Assembly: GCF_001189245.1 (NCBI RefSeq)
Contig: NZ_LFIQ01000105.1
Span: forward strand, 177,620 to 241,619
Length of the DNA stretch: 64,000 nt
Reading direction: 5' to 3'
From: Bradyrhizobium pachyrhizi
GTDB taxonomy: Bacteria; Pseudomonadota; Alphaproteobacteria; Rhizobiales; Xanthobacteraceae
Shown here: positions 8,032 to 16,881 of the stretch, one piece after another
How the letters are laid out: every line of letters begins with the position of its first letter
Numbering within the stretch: position 1 is the stretch's first letter
Translations under genes and position numbers: made by a program
Notes under the pieces: generated by a model
Database searches by the model: none
The model's input: only the letters and a program-made list of their open reading frames with translations
Told to the model about the DNA's origin: nothing

Positions 8032-9324
8032 CTATTTCGACGTCGCGCGCGCCAGGAAGTCCGTGAGCGCGCGGCGATCTTCGGCCGAGCCGATCTGCTG
8101 CTCCGGCATCTTCGTGCCGGGCGTATAGGCGTTCGGCCCGATCTCGAACAATTTTGAGACGGTCTCCGGCGTCCAGACGATGTCCATCCTCTTGAGTGCG
8201 TCGGAGAAGCGATAGCCCGGCAGCGAGGCGATCCTCCGACCGAACAGGCCGGCAAGCGTCGGACCGGCACGCTGCACCTCCGTCTCCGACAATGTGTGGC
8301 AGGCGACGCAGGCCCTGAAGACTTCGGCGCCGTGGTCGCCGGCAAAGCCGGCGAGCGGGTCCCCCGGCGTGCCCACCACGTTCGATCCGGCCGCCGCGCC
8401 GGTCAGTGCATTCCAGCGCCTGATCTTGCCGTCGGCGCCGCCGGTCAGGAGCGTCACGCCATCGGGCAGGAATGCCACCGACCAAGCCGGCCCGCCCAGC
8501 CCGGCGAGCGTGCGTAGCACGCTGCGCGCCTTGCGATCGACGATCGCCACCGTGCCGTCAATGGCCGCCGCGGCGATCAAGGCGCCGTCATGCGAGACCG
8601 CCAAGGCGACGATCGGCGTGGCACCGGCCATGACCTCGCCGCTTGCCTTGCCTTCGGCGGACATCATGCGCAGCTTGCCGTCCGCTGCGCCGGTGACGAT
8701 TTCGCCGTCAGGCGAGATGGCCACGGCATTCAGCGGCAACGGCACCGTGACGACCTCGGCGCTGCCGTCCGGCAGGCGCCAGATCCGCACCGTCAGATCG
8801 TAGCCCACGCTCACCAGCGATTGTCCGTCGGGGGCAAAGGCCACGCCATTCACGTTTTGCGAGTGACCTTGCAGCACGCGCGAGCCCCCGTCGGACAACG
8901 ACGAGAGCCGCACGGTATGGTCCCACGAGGCCGATGCGAGCCTCGATGCATCGGGCGAAACGGCGAGCCCGACGATGGGTCCCGTATGGTCTGCGAAGAC
9001 CCGGTCCGGCTGCGGCCGGCCCGACGTCCAGATCGCAATCCGGCCGTCCGCACCCGCCGTTGCCATTCTTCCATCGCCGAGGAAGGCGACCGCATTCACC
9101 GCACCCGAATGGAATCGAAGGACCTGCTCCGCAGACTCGGTTGCCAGCGACCATCGGATCGCCGCAGTGTCGAAGCTGCCCGACAGAACCGTCCTGCCGT
9201 CGCCTGAAACGGCGATCGCGCGGACAGGTCCGCCGTGTCCGGCCAATTGCGCTTGCGCGGGTTGCAGCGCAAGAAGCAGCGATGCCGTCACAAGGAACGT
9301 GGCGAGACGCAAAATCAAATCCAT
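8032..9324 (-). CDS. WD40 beta-propeller with C-terminal cytochrome c domain
   Basis: 430 residues from ATG 9324. A signal peptide (LILRLATFLVTASLLLALQPAQA) is followed by seven WD40-type repeats (GHGGPVRAIAVSGDGRTVLSG; HTGPIVGLAVSPDASRLASA; HSQNVNGVAFAPDGQSLVSV and so on, about residues 30-315). The last 110 residues are a class I cytochrome c: CVACH haem site, GPTLAGLFGRR, and PGTKMPEQ with the likely axial methionine. A periplasmic redox protein; partner unknown. The gene converges on the small exported protein gene and stands next to the formate dehydrogenase locus, so a role as electron carrier there is possible but not shown. Confidence 0.88.
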   Translation of the reverse strand: MDLILRLATFLVTASLLLALQPAQAQLAGHGGPVRAIAVSGDGRTVLSGSFDTAAIRWSLATESAEQVLRFHSGAVNAVAFLGDGRMATAGADGRIAIWTSGRPQPDRVFADHTGPIVGLAVSPDASRLASASWDHTVRLSSLSDGGSRVLQGHSQNVNGVAFAPDGQSLVSVGYDLTVRIWRLPDGSAEVVTVPLPLNAVAISPDGEIVTGAADGKLRMMSAEGKASGEVMAGATPIVALAVSHDGALIAAAAIDGTVAIVDRKARSVLRTLAGLGGPAWSVAFLPDGVTLLTGGADGKIRRWNALTGAAAGSNVVGTPGDPLAGFAGDHGAEVFRACVACHTLSETEVQRAGPTLAGLFGRRIASLPGYRFSDALKRMDIVWTPETVSKLFEIGPNAYTPGTKMPEQQIGSAEDRRALTDFLARATSK

Positions 9325-9603
9325 GGCCGTCGGAGACACTCGCAGCGAAGCCCCCGGGCCATTCTGCCCGTTTTTGCTGCCCGGCCAAAGTGCTCCCCTG
9401 GCGTCCATCGGCCCCACCGGCGATCGTTCTGGAAATCTGGCGTGTCTGTGGGCGACGGGCTTGGCCCCTGGCAACAACGTGCCCATTTCACCAGTAGTCA
9501 ACAAGGGAGCTCGTATTCGGTTCGGGGTGCGACAAGCGGCGCCTTGAAGGGCGGCCCACGCGGTCGCAGTCTTGGCAAAGGCGCCTCACAATCGAGGTCG
9601 AAC

Positions 9604-9843
9604 ATGCAAATACATCCGAAAGCATATCTGCAGTTCATCTCGCGCTTTTGGCACTTTCGCGTATTGCCGCCGCGGGATCGCAATCCCGCCACCCGGGACG
9701 CGTCGCCACTGCTGATCTACATCGTTGCCGTCTTAGCGCTCCTTCTGGCAATCCTGATAGTCGATCGCCACCGTGCGCCGTTTCAGTTCCCGGGACATGT
9801 CGACGATCCCGCTGGGATCAACCCGATCTTCATGAGCTTTTGA
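9604..9843 (+). CDS. Small single-span membrane protein, hypothetical
   Basis: 79 residues from ATG 9604 with a GAGG about 10 bases upstream. One clear membrane helix (LLIYIVAVLALLLAILIV, about residues 37-54) followed by a short hydrophilic tail. Nothing identifies a function. It stands alone between two leftward genes; the chance of a spurious frame is real. Confidence 0.4.
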   Translation: MQIHPKAYLQFISRFWHFRVLPPRDRNPATRDASPLLIYIVAVLALLLAILIVDRHRAPFQFPGHVDDPAGINPIFMSF

Positions 9844-9975
9844 AATACCGCCCGCGAGGGGACAGTTGTGCACGCGGACAAATCGTCCGACGCGTCGGGC
9901 CGTTCAACGCCAGACGATTTCCGGCCCGCTCGTCCCGAACCGCAATGCGTTCGGATGCGACGGCACCATTTCTCT

Positions 9976-10170
9976 CTATTGCTGAGTTCCCCTCGGAAAC
10001 ACCAGCGATCGATCGTCGAAATCTTCGACCGGCAGTTTGTCTTGTTCTTGCACAGCGGGCATCCCCGCCGCTGACGTGTGGCTGACGGACGATGGATGCG
10101 ATCTCGGGACATTCGTCGCAGCCAGAAAAAGCGCGAGGGCGGTCAGGCCGGCGATCATCAGGAGCTTCAC
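9976..10170 (-). CDS. Small exported protein, unknown
   Basis: 64 residues from GTG 10170, chosen because a strong GGAGG lies 7 bases upstream and the frame then opens with a signal peptide (KLLMIAGLTALALFLAATN). The mature end is polar (LPVEDFDDRSLVFPRGTQQ). No family recognised. It is isolated, 136 bases beyond the stop of the acyl-CoA dehydrogenase gene and read in the same direction, so it could be the tail of that unit. Confidence 0.55.
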   Translation of the reverse strand: MKLLMIAGLTALALFLAATNVPRSHPSSVSHTSAAGMPAVQEQDKLPVEDFDDRSLVFPRGTQQ

Positions 10171-10306
10171 GCGAACCTCCGTTGGTTCTGAGAAATTCCT
10201 GACTAGTGCAGGACTCGACGTCCCCCTGTGAGATCGCTCACAACTCTCCTTTTGTTGATCATCGCTGGAGCCGATGCCCTCCGGCTCCAGCCCCTTCCCA
10301 ACGCGC

Positions 10307-11611
10307 CTATGGCAAATCCTTCGGGCGCGGCCACAGGCCGCCTTCGGACCAGGATTCGGATTCATCGGGCGACAACGGATCCGCGCCACCGCCGGTTCGT
10401 ACGGGATCGACATTGAGCCATCGGCGCAATTCGAGCTTGCCGATCTGGTTGCGGTGGACCTCGTCGGGGCCGTCGGCCAGTCGCAACAAGCGAGTCGTCG
10501 CGAGTGCTGCCGAAAGGAAATGGTCGTTGTTGGTGCCGCCTCCCCCGAACGCCTGGATCGCCCAGTCAACAATGGTCTGCGCCATGTTCGGCGCAACGAC
10601 CTTGATCATCGCGATTTCCTGCCGCGCTGCCTTGTTGCCGACCGTGTCCATCATGTAGGCAGCTCTGAGCGTCAGCAGCCGCGCCTGGTCGATCTTCATG
10701 CGCGCTTCGGCCACGCGCTCGAGCGTCACGGTTTGCTCGGCGAGAGGCTTGCCGAAGGCGACGCGTTTCAGCGCGCGCCGGCACATGCGCTCGAGCACGC
10801 GCTCGGAGAGGCCGATCAACCGCATGCAATGATGAATGCGTCCGGGTCCCAGCCGCCCCTGCGCGATCTCGAACCCACGCCCCTCACCGAGCAGCATGTT
10901 GGCGGCCGGCACGCGTACATTGGTGAATATCACCTCGGATGCACGATCCGGTACGCCGTAGAAGCCGAGCACGGGCAGCGAACGGACGACATGCACACCG
11001 GGCGTCTCCTTCGGCACGAGGATCATCGACTGACGCTTGTGACGATCCGGATTCTGCGGATCCGTCTGCCCCATGAAGATGATGATCTTGCATCGCGGAT
11101 CGGTGGCGCCGGTGGTGTACCATTTGCGACCGTTGATCACGTAATCGTCGCCATCACGGACGATCGAGCTGGCCACATTGGTCGCGTCAGACGAGGCAAC
11201 GTCGGGCTCCGTCATCGCAAAGGAAGAACGGATCTCGCCGGCCAGCAAGGGCTTCAGCCAGCTTTCCTTCTGCGCCTCCGTACCGTAGCGCAGGATGGTC
11301 TCCATGTTGCCCGTGTCAGGAGCACTGCAATTGAAGACCTCGGGAGCAAGATGCGAACGCCCCATGATCTCGCATAGCGGGGCATATTCGAGATTGGTCA
11401 GCCCGTCCTCGTGAGCGGACAGAAACAGGTTCCACAGGCCGGCCTGTTGTGCGCGCGGCTTCAGTTCCTCGACAACCGGGTGCACAGCCCAGGGCCCGAG
11501 CCGCTCGGCCTCCTGATAGTATCGGCGCTCATTCGGGTAGATGTGCTCCATCATGAAGCGCTGGAGACCCGCGGCCAGTTGCTGGCTGCGCTCGCTTTGG
11601 GTGATATCCAC
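10307..11611 (-). CDS. Acyl-CoA dehydrogenase family protein
   Basis: 434 residues. FAD-dependent alpha,beta-desaturation of an acyl-CoA. The start is GTG 11611 with AAGGAG 7 bases upstream; the larger frame to 11746 lies inside the ligase gene. Typical features: [20 protein letters not shown] (FAD and substrate loop), [15 protein letters not shown], the [15 protein letters not shown] helix, and the C-terminal [10 protein letters not shown] motif. Resembles the long-chain, FadE10/CaiA-like branch. It sits 11 bases after the acyl-CoA ligase gene, which would supply its substrate. The acyl group is unknown. Confidence 0.92.
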   Translation of the reverse strand: MDITQSERSQQLAAGLQRFMMEHIYPNERRYYQEAERLGPWAVHPVVEELKPRAQQAGLWNLFLSAHEDGLTNLEYAPLCEIMGRSHLAPEVFNCSAPDTGNMETILRYGTEAQKESWLKPLLAGEIRSSFAMTEPDVASSDATNVASSIVRDGDDYVINGRKWYTTGATDPRCKIIIFMGQTDPQNPDRHKRQSMILVPKETPGVHVVRSLPVLGFYGVPDRASEVIFTNVRVPAANMLLGEGRGFEIAQGRLGPGRIHHCMRLIGLSERVLERMCRRALKRVAFGKPLAEQTVTLERVAEARMKIDQARLLTLRAAYMMDTVGNKAARQEIAMIKVVAPNMAQTIVDWAIQAFGGGGTNNDHFLSAALATTRLLRLADGPDEVHRNQIGKLELRRWLNVDPVRTGGGADPLSPDESESWSEGGLWPRPKDLP

Positions 11612-11622
11612 GTAGATTCTCC

Positions 11623-13302
11623 TTACCGGCCGCGCAGGCCGTCCCTGAGCGTGTTTCGGGTGATTTTTCCGGATTCCGTCTTCGGCAGATCGTCCAGCAC
11701 GCGAATGTCGACCGGGCACTTGTAGGCCGCCAGTCGCTCGCGGCAAAAGTGCGAGAGCGCGGCAACGTCGATCACGATGCCGGGTTGAGCGGAGACGAAG
11801 GCGACCACCGTCTCGCCACGATAGGGATCGGCGGCGCCGACGACGGCTGCTTCGCGCACGCCCGGAAAGCCATAGATCACGTCTTCGACTTCGCGCGGCC
11901 AGACCTTGAAGCCGGACGCGGAGATCATGTCCTTCTTGCGATCCACGAGGTAGAACCAGCCGCTCTCGTCAAAGAAGCCGACGTCGCCGCTATGCAGCCA
12001 GCCGTTGGTCAGCACCTCGTCGGTTTCCGCCGGCTTCCTCCAGTAGCCGGCCATCACACCTGAGCCACGCACAACCACCTCGCCATGCACGCCGGGTCCC
12101 AGCGGGCGGCGCTCGTCGTCGACGACGATCGCATCGGCGCCCGAAGTCGGCCTGCCGATCGACAGCGCGCCTGAGTCAGGATCGACCGGAATTCGACCTT
12201 CGTTGGGCGCAAGATGGCTTGCAGAGGTCAGTTCGGTCATTCCATAGGAACTGCGGATCGCCCGTCCAAACCGACTCGCAAAGGCATCGATGACCGAGGG
12301 CGCGATCGGCGCGCCGCCGGAATAGATATGTACGAAGCTTTCGAAATGCCCGCTCGTCGCGTCAGCCTGGTTCATCAGCGCGATGTACGCGGTGATGGCA
12401 CCGACGATGAATGTCGGCCGCCATTCAAGGAAGGCATCGAGCGCGATCTGGGGCTGGAAGCGATAGGTCAGCACCATCGCCGCACGCGCGGCAAACGCCG
12501 CGACCATCTGGATTTCAAAGCCGGTGATGTGGAACAGCGGCGCGACCCCAAAGATGCGCGACGTGCCGTTCAATTCGAAATGATCGCAACAGATCAACGC
12601 GGTCGCCACCAGATTGCGATGCGTGAGCATGGCGCCCTTTGGAACGCCCGTGGTTCCAGAGGTATACAAGAGAAGGGCGATGTCGTCGGAAGTCAGAACT
12701 GGTGCCGGTGGTGCGGGTGCATTTTCGGCGAAAACCGTCGCCAGCGCCTGGGCCGGCGGAGCTGCGCCCGGCACCGGCAGCACCCGGACGTCGTTTCGCG
12801 TCTGGAATTCCCGAGCGCCGGTCCAGAACACCAGCCCGGAATCGACCGAACCGGCGGCCGGAAAAACGTTCTCCCATTGATCGTCGTGGCAGATCACCGC
12901 CTTCGGTTCGCAATCCCCGAACAGCTTGCGAAGCTCCGGCGTGCGGTACATCGGGTTGAGGCTGACGACTATGGCCCCGACCTTCCAGGCCGCCACGCTG
13001 ACGATGACGAACTGCGGCACATTCTGAAGAATGACGGCCACCCGATCGCCGCGCCCGACTCCTTTTTGCGCGAAGCGGGCGGCGAGCCGGTCGCTCAGCC
13101 GATCGATATCGGCATAGGTCTGCGTCGCATCGAAATAGAACACCGCCGGCGCCTCGTGCGGCGCGGCACGAAACAGATCGAGCGCCGTCCGCTGTCCAGG
13201 ATCGGGCGGAGCGATCGACGATTCGCCGAGCCGCGCGCGCAGCCGGCCCGCGGCTTCCTCGTAAGCGCGCGCCCGCGACACAGAATCCAGGCCGACCGTC
13301 AT
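11623..13302 (-). CDS. AMP-dependent acyl-CoA synthetase/ligase
   Basis: 559 residues. Activates a carboxylic acid to its acyl-CoA through an acyl-adenylate. All ANL-superfamily cores are visible: phosphate loop [12 protein letters not shown]5 motif [10 protein letters not shown], hinge and ribose-binding region [20 protein letters not shown], and the C-terminal catalytic lysine in [11 protein letters not shown]. The specificity cannot be read. Followed at 11 bases by an acyl-CoA dehydrogenase and preceded by a GntR regulator and an ABC importer, so it may act on an imported carboxylic compound or its breakdown product. Confidence 0.92.
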   Translation of the reverse strand: MTVGLDSVSRARAYEEAAGRLRARLGESSIAPPDPGQRTALDLFRAAPHEAPAVFYFDATQTYADIDRLSDRLAARFAQKGVGRGDRVAVILQNVPQFVIVSVAAWKVGAIVVSLNPMYRTPELRKLFGDCEPKAVICHDDQWENVFPAAGSVDSGLVFWTGAREFQTRNDVRVLPVPGAAPPAQALATVFAENAPAPPAPVLTSDDIALLLYTSGTTGVPKGAMLTHRNLVATALICCDHFELNGTSRIFGVAPLFHITGFEIQMVAAFAARAAMVLTYRFQPQIALDAFLEWRPTFIVGAITAYIALMNQADATSGHFESFVHIYSGGAPIAPSVIDAFASRFGRAIRSSYGMTELTSASHLAPNEGRIPVDPDSGALSIGRPTSGADAIVVDDERRPLGPGVHGEVVVRGSGVMAGYWRKPAETDEVLTNGWLHSGDVGFFDESGWFYLVDRKKDMISASGFKVWPREVEDVIYGFPGVREAAVVGAADPYRGETVVAFVSAQPGIVIDVAALSHFCRERLAAYKCPVDIRVLDDLPKTESGKITRNTLRDGLRGR

Positions 13303-13416
13303 CGCCGCTCGCCACCAGGGTCGTAACGATGGCAGCCCCGTCCGGTCCGGCGGCCGCTATGGTCCGCCGCCGCCACCTGGCGCAGCAGGAACCGTGGCAA
13401 AAGACGTTCGCCGCCA

Positions 13417-14208
13417 CTACTCATTGGCACTTTTTCCTCGATAGACCGAGCCGAGACGCGCATGCGGAAGCGCGGCACGGCTTGCAAGGGGCGGCTGGGC
13501 CGCCCCACTCTCTTTTGCTTGAATAACAACGCGCGTGCGCCGGATGTGGAGGCGCACCAACACCTGTGCAGCTTCGACATCGCGCGCCCGGATCGCGTCC
13601 ATGATCAGGACATGCTGGGGATCGGAGAACGGAAACCCGTCCTTGGCGTAGGTCTCGCTCACAAACTGCCGCCGGAAATGCTGCGTGCTGTTCCAGAAGC
13701 GTTCGACCATCGCAAGCAGTTGCGGCATCCGCGCCCGCGAATAGGTCCGCAGATGGAACTCCCGATCGAGCTGGATGTATTCCTCGAGCGTCGTGACCTG
13801 CTCAAGTTCGCGCACAATGCGGTCAAGCGTCTCGATATCCTCGTCGGTCAGATTTGGAACGCTTTCGCCGATGGCGAGCGGCTCGACAGCTTCACGAATC
13901 TTGTAGATCTCGATCGATTCTTCCGAATTGACGTCCGCAATCCAGGCGCCACGGTTCGGCGCCATCACGACGAGCCCCTCGTTCTCGAGCTGCTTCAGCG
14001 CCTCGCGCACGGGAATGCGGCTTGCTCCAAAATGAGCCGCAAGGAGCTCCTGCCGAATCCGCGTGCCTGGCCGCATCTCGCCGCTCAGCACCGCGCTGCG
14101 AATCTCGCTTGCGATCCTCTCGCTCATCAGGCGACCGGACTCCGGGTCGTCCTCATTGCCGTCCCTCGTCATGTCCTTCCAATGGGGAGGCCGCTGATAA
14201 GGACTCAT
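13417..14208 (-). CDS. GntR family transcriptional regulator (FadR/FCD subfamily)
   Basis: 263 residues from ATG 14208 with GGAGGG upstream. Residues about 28-95 are the winged helix (IASEIRSAVLSGEMRPGTRIRQ; RIPVREALKQLENEGLV). Residues about 105-235 are an FCD ligand domain with the usual metal ligands (LDREFHLRTY, QHVLIMDAI, RLHIRRTR). FCD regulators usually bind small carboxylates or sugar acids. It starts 13 bases after the importer ATPase and precedes the ligase and dehydrogenase genes by 114 bases, so it probably controls this whole unit. A candidate operator lies upstream of the first gene (21224-21260). Confidence 0.88.
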   Translation of the reverse strand: MSPYQRPPHWKDMTRDGNEDDPESGRLMSERIASEIRSAVLSGEMRPGTRIRQELLAAHFGASRIPVREALKQLENEGLVVMAPNRGAWIADVNSEESIEIYKIREAVEPLAIGESVPNLTDEDIETLDRIVRELEQVTTLEEYIQLDREFHLRTYSRARMPQLLAMVERFWNSTQHFRRQFVSETYAKDGFPFSDPQHVLIMDAIRARDVEAAQVLVRLHIRRTRVVIQAKESGAAQPPLASRAALPHARLGSVYRGKSANE

Positions 14209-14221
14209 GAAAGGCCCTCCT

Positions 14222-15763
14222 TCAATGAATGGCCGCGTACATGATCTTGTCCTCGGTCGCATCAGCCCGAGCCATTTCCTCGACGATACGTCCGCCACGA
14301 GCGACCAGGATCCGATCCGAGATAGCCAGAATCTCCGGCAGATAGGAAGAAATAACGACAACCGCCTTGTTCTCGCGCGCCAGCCTGCGAATCGCCTCGT
14401 GAATTTGTGGAATGGCGCTCACATCGACACCGCGCGTCGGTTCGTCGAAGATGACCACCGTAGGCTCCTGGGACAGAGACTTTCCCACCACGACTTTCTG
14501 CTGGTTGCCGCCGGAATATTCGACAATTTTCAGCGTCCGCTTCAATGCAGAGATCGAGAGCGCCGAGATCCATTGATCGGCGATCCGTTTCATCTCGCGC
14601 GTGGAGTAAAGGAACCGCTTGACGCGCGGCGACGACAGATAGCCAAGATAGATATTCTGATCCACCGTCATCGTCTCGAAGAAGCCGTCGACCTTGCGGT
14701 CCTCGGTGATATAGGCGATTCCGTCGCGCACCGCCTGCCGCGGCACCCGGTAGCGGACCGGCTTGTCCCGCAGATAGATCATCCCGCCGCGCAGGAAGTT
14801 GCGCTTGCGCGCGCCGCTGACGATCTGCGCGATCTCGGAGCGCCCTGCCCCGACCAGCCCGAAGATCCCGACGACTTCTCCGTTGAACACCGAGAACGAC
14901 ATGTTCTTGACGATGCTGCCCATCGTCACGTTCTCGACCGAAAGCACCTTCTTACCGCGGGAGGCATGCGGCTTCGGCGCATCCGGATCAGCCCCGTGGG
15001 TCGCGTACTGCGCTGCCGTTTCCTCACGGCCAACCATCATCCGCACGAGTGCGTCCCGCGTGACGTCCTTCGCCGGTACGGTGGCGACCAGCTTGCCATC
15101 GCGCAGCACGGTGATGCGATCGGCGATGTTCAATGCCTCTTCCAGTGCATGCGAGATGAAGATGATCCCGGCGCCCTTCTCCTTCAGGGTGTTGAGAAGA
15201 TGGAACAGATGCTGGGTCTCTTCAGGGGTCAGCGATGCGGTCGGCTCATCGAAGATGAAGACCTGGGCGTTGTGGCGAACCGCACGCACGATTTCGACCA
15301 TCTGCCGCTTGGCGGTTCCGAGATTCTCCACCAGCACCAGCGGGTCGACGTTGAAGTTCATCGATTGCAGCGACTGGGTCGCCGCAATGTTGATCTTGCT
15401 GTAGACCGTGACCCATTTCTCCATACCGAGTTCAAGGTTCTGCGCCACCGTCATCGAGGGGACCAGGCTGGATTCCTGGTAGACCATCGCGACCCCACCC
15501 TCGAGCGCTTCCTTTGGCGACGCGAACGAAACCTTGCGTCCCTGGATCAGGTAGTCACCGGAGGTCAGCACGATCGCACCGGCGATCGCCTTGCAGAGCG
15601 TTGATTTCCCCGCGCCGTTCTCCCCCAGCAGCGCGTGGATTTCGCCCGGCCGCAGATCGAAATTGACACCGTCGATCGCGTGCAGACCGCCATAGACCTT
15701 GCTGCCGTTGACGATCCGAAGCAGCGGGGTCCCTGCCTGTTGTTCCGCCGGCATGGCGTTCAT
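14222..15763 (-). CDS. Sugar-type ABC importer ATPase (two ABC domains)
   Basis: 513 residues, two nucleotide-binding domains as in RbsA/MglA/XylG. Domain 1: Walker A GENGAGKSTL, signature LGTAKRQMVEI, Walker B VFIFDEPTASL. Domain 2: degenerate Walker A GLVGAGRSEI (no lysine), signature YSGGNQQKV, Walker B VVIFDEPTRGVD. The degenerate second P-loop is normal for this family. The ATG at 15763 overlaps the stop of the SMP-30-like gene by 4 bases; a second ATG is 3 codons on. Energises the two permeases encoded upstream. Confidence 0.93.
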   Translation of the reverse strand: MNAMPAEQQAGTPLLRIVNGSKVYGGLHAIDGVNFDLRPGEIHALLGENGAGKSTLCKAIAGAIVLTSGDYLIQGRKVSFASPKEALEGGVAMVYQESSLVPSMTVAQNLELGMEKWVTVYSKINIAATQSLQSMNFNVDPLVLVENLGTAKRQMVEIVRAVRHNAQVFIFDEPTASLTPEETQHLFHLLNTLKEKGAGIIFISHALEEALNIADRITVLRDGKLVATVPAKDVTRDALVRMMVGREETAAQYATHGADPDAPKPHASRGKKVLSVENVTMGSIVKNMSFSVFNGEVVGIFGLVGAGRSEIAQIVSGARKRNFLRGGMIYLRDKPVRYRVPRQAVRDGIAYITEDRKVDGFFETMTVDQNIYLGYLSSPRVKRFLYSTREMKRIADQWISALSISALKRTLKIVEYSGGNQQKVVVGKSLSQEPTVVIFDEPTRGVDVSAIPQIHEAIRRLARENKAVVVISSYLPEILAISDRILVARGGRIVEEMARADATEDKIMYAAIH

Positions 15764-16878
15764 CCTTCCTGCATGCCGCGACCAGGCGGCAGTTCGACGA
15801 GGCAATCGCGTCCCTTGGACACCGCGAGCACACGCCAGCCGATCGGGCGGACGGCGGTTATTCCATGAACCCGACCATCGACCCGGCTGTGCAGCGTCTC
15901 GGTCGCCGTGCCCCTGGCGTCGAGCCGGGCGACAAGGCCATAGGAACGCGGCGGGGCCCACGGCTTCTGGATACCGAGTTTCTTGATGCGGCCGATCTGG
16001 GTCGGTTCGCGCGGATTGAGGCGGCCATCCAGCGCCGGCCCGATCCAAAGCTCAGGTGGCACCGTCCGCATCATCTCTTCGCAGAATGCCCGCTCGCGCA
16101 GGACGAATTCGGTCAATTGCGTGCGCAGCGCGAGGAAGGCCATCCAGACCTCACCGTTCGCGCCTCGGGCAAGACGCGCCGGATAGCCGGTATGATTCTT
16201 GACGATCACGCGCTTGTCGTCACCCGCACGTGAAAAGGCGGTCAGGCGGTGGGCCCAGGATTCGGCGACCCAGACCTCCTTGCTGTCACCGGATACGACC
16301 AAGCCGAGCGGCCATGCGAGCTTGTCCGCACGCACGCTCGCACTGCCGAGCGAGGAATTGCAGGCGATGAGCCGGCCCGACGGGGCACGGTTCTGCATCA
16401 GGTCGGTCAGCCAATGCTCTGCCCGATTGTTTCGCGAGCCGTCGGTCATGTAGATCGCCCCGTCCGGCGCGACCGTCACCGACAACGGGCAGGCAATCTT
16501 CTCACCACCGACGCTTTCGAGCTTGCCGGCGATCTCGCCAGTTGGCGAAAGCGCCACCAACCCCACGCCAGAGACGCAGGCGAGCAGCCGGCCGTCCGGC
16601 GTGTAGGCAAGCCCGCCGACCGGGCCGTCGAGCGTCGCGAACGCCGTGCGCGTGTTGAAGTCGTCTCCCGTGCAACGCAGGACGCGGTTGCCGGTCGAGA
16701 CGTAGAGCGCACCGTCCTGCCCGAGCGCGATGTCGTCCGGTCGCTCGATCTCGTCGCCGAGCCGGCGGGCCTGATCGAGCCGCTGGTTCGGCGAGAAGGC
16801 GCCGTCGAGCACCGGAATGCCGTGAATTTCCCGGTTCGGGGACAGCACGCGATCGATGATATCGCCAAGCAGAGACAT
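15760..16878 (-). CDS. SMP-30/gluconolactonase-like beta-propeller protein
   Basis: 372 residues, no signal peptide, predicted cytosolic six-bladed propeller. Repeats such as GGLAYTPDGRLLACVSGVG, PLSVTVAPDGAIYMTDGSR and WPLGLVVSGDSKEVWVAESWAHR resemble the SMP-30/strictosidine synthase-like group, whose members are lactonases or hydrolases that often need a metal. It is similar in layout to the propeller fused to the permease next door (for example SWAHRLTAF versus the equivalent TWLCQINRF region). It may open a lactone of the imported compound; that is inference. Overlaps the ATPase gene by 4 bases. Confidence 0.8.
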   Translation of the reverse strand: MSLLGDIIDRVLSPNREIHGIPVLDGAFSPNQRLDQARRLGDEIERPDDIALGQDGALYVSTGNRVLRCTGDDFNTRTAFATLDGPVGGLAYTPDGRLLACVSGVGLVALSPTGEIAGKLESVGGEKIACPLSVTVAPDGAIYMTDGSRNNRAEHWLTDLMQNRAPSGRLIACNSSLGSASVRADKLAWPLGLVVSGDSKEVWVAESWAHRLTAFSRAGDDKRVIVKNHTGYPARLARGANGEVWMAFLALRTQLTEFVLRERAFCEEMMRTVPPELWIGPALDGRLNPREPTQIGRIKKLGIQKPWAPPRSYGLVARLDARGTATETLHSRVDGRVHGITAVRPIGWRVLAVSKGRDCLVELPPGRGMQEG

Positions 16879-16881
16879 GGC

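Noticed and set aside
13329..13416. Extension of the AMP-ligase gene upstream through the 114-base gap
   Set aside because: The ATG at 13302 begins the normal N-terminus; the gap reads as a promoter or spacer region.
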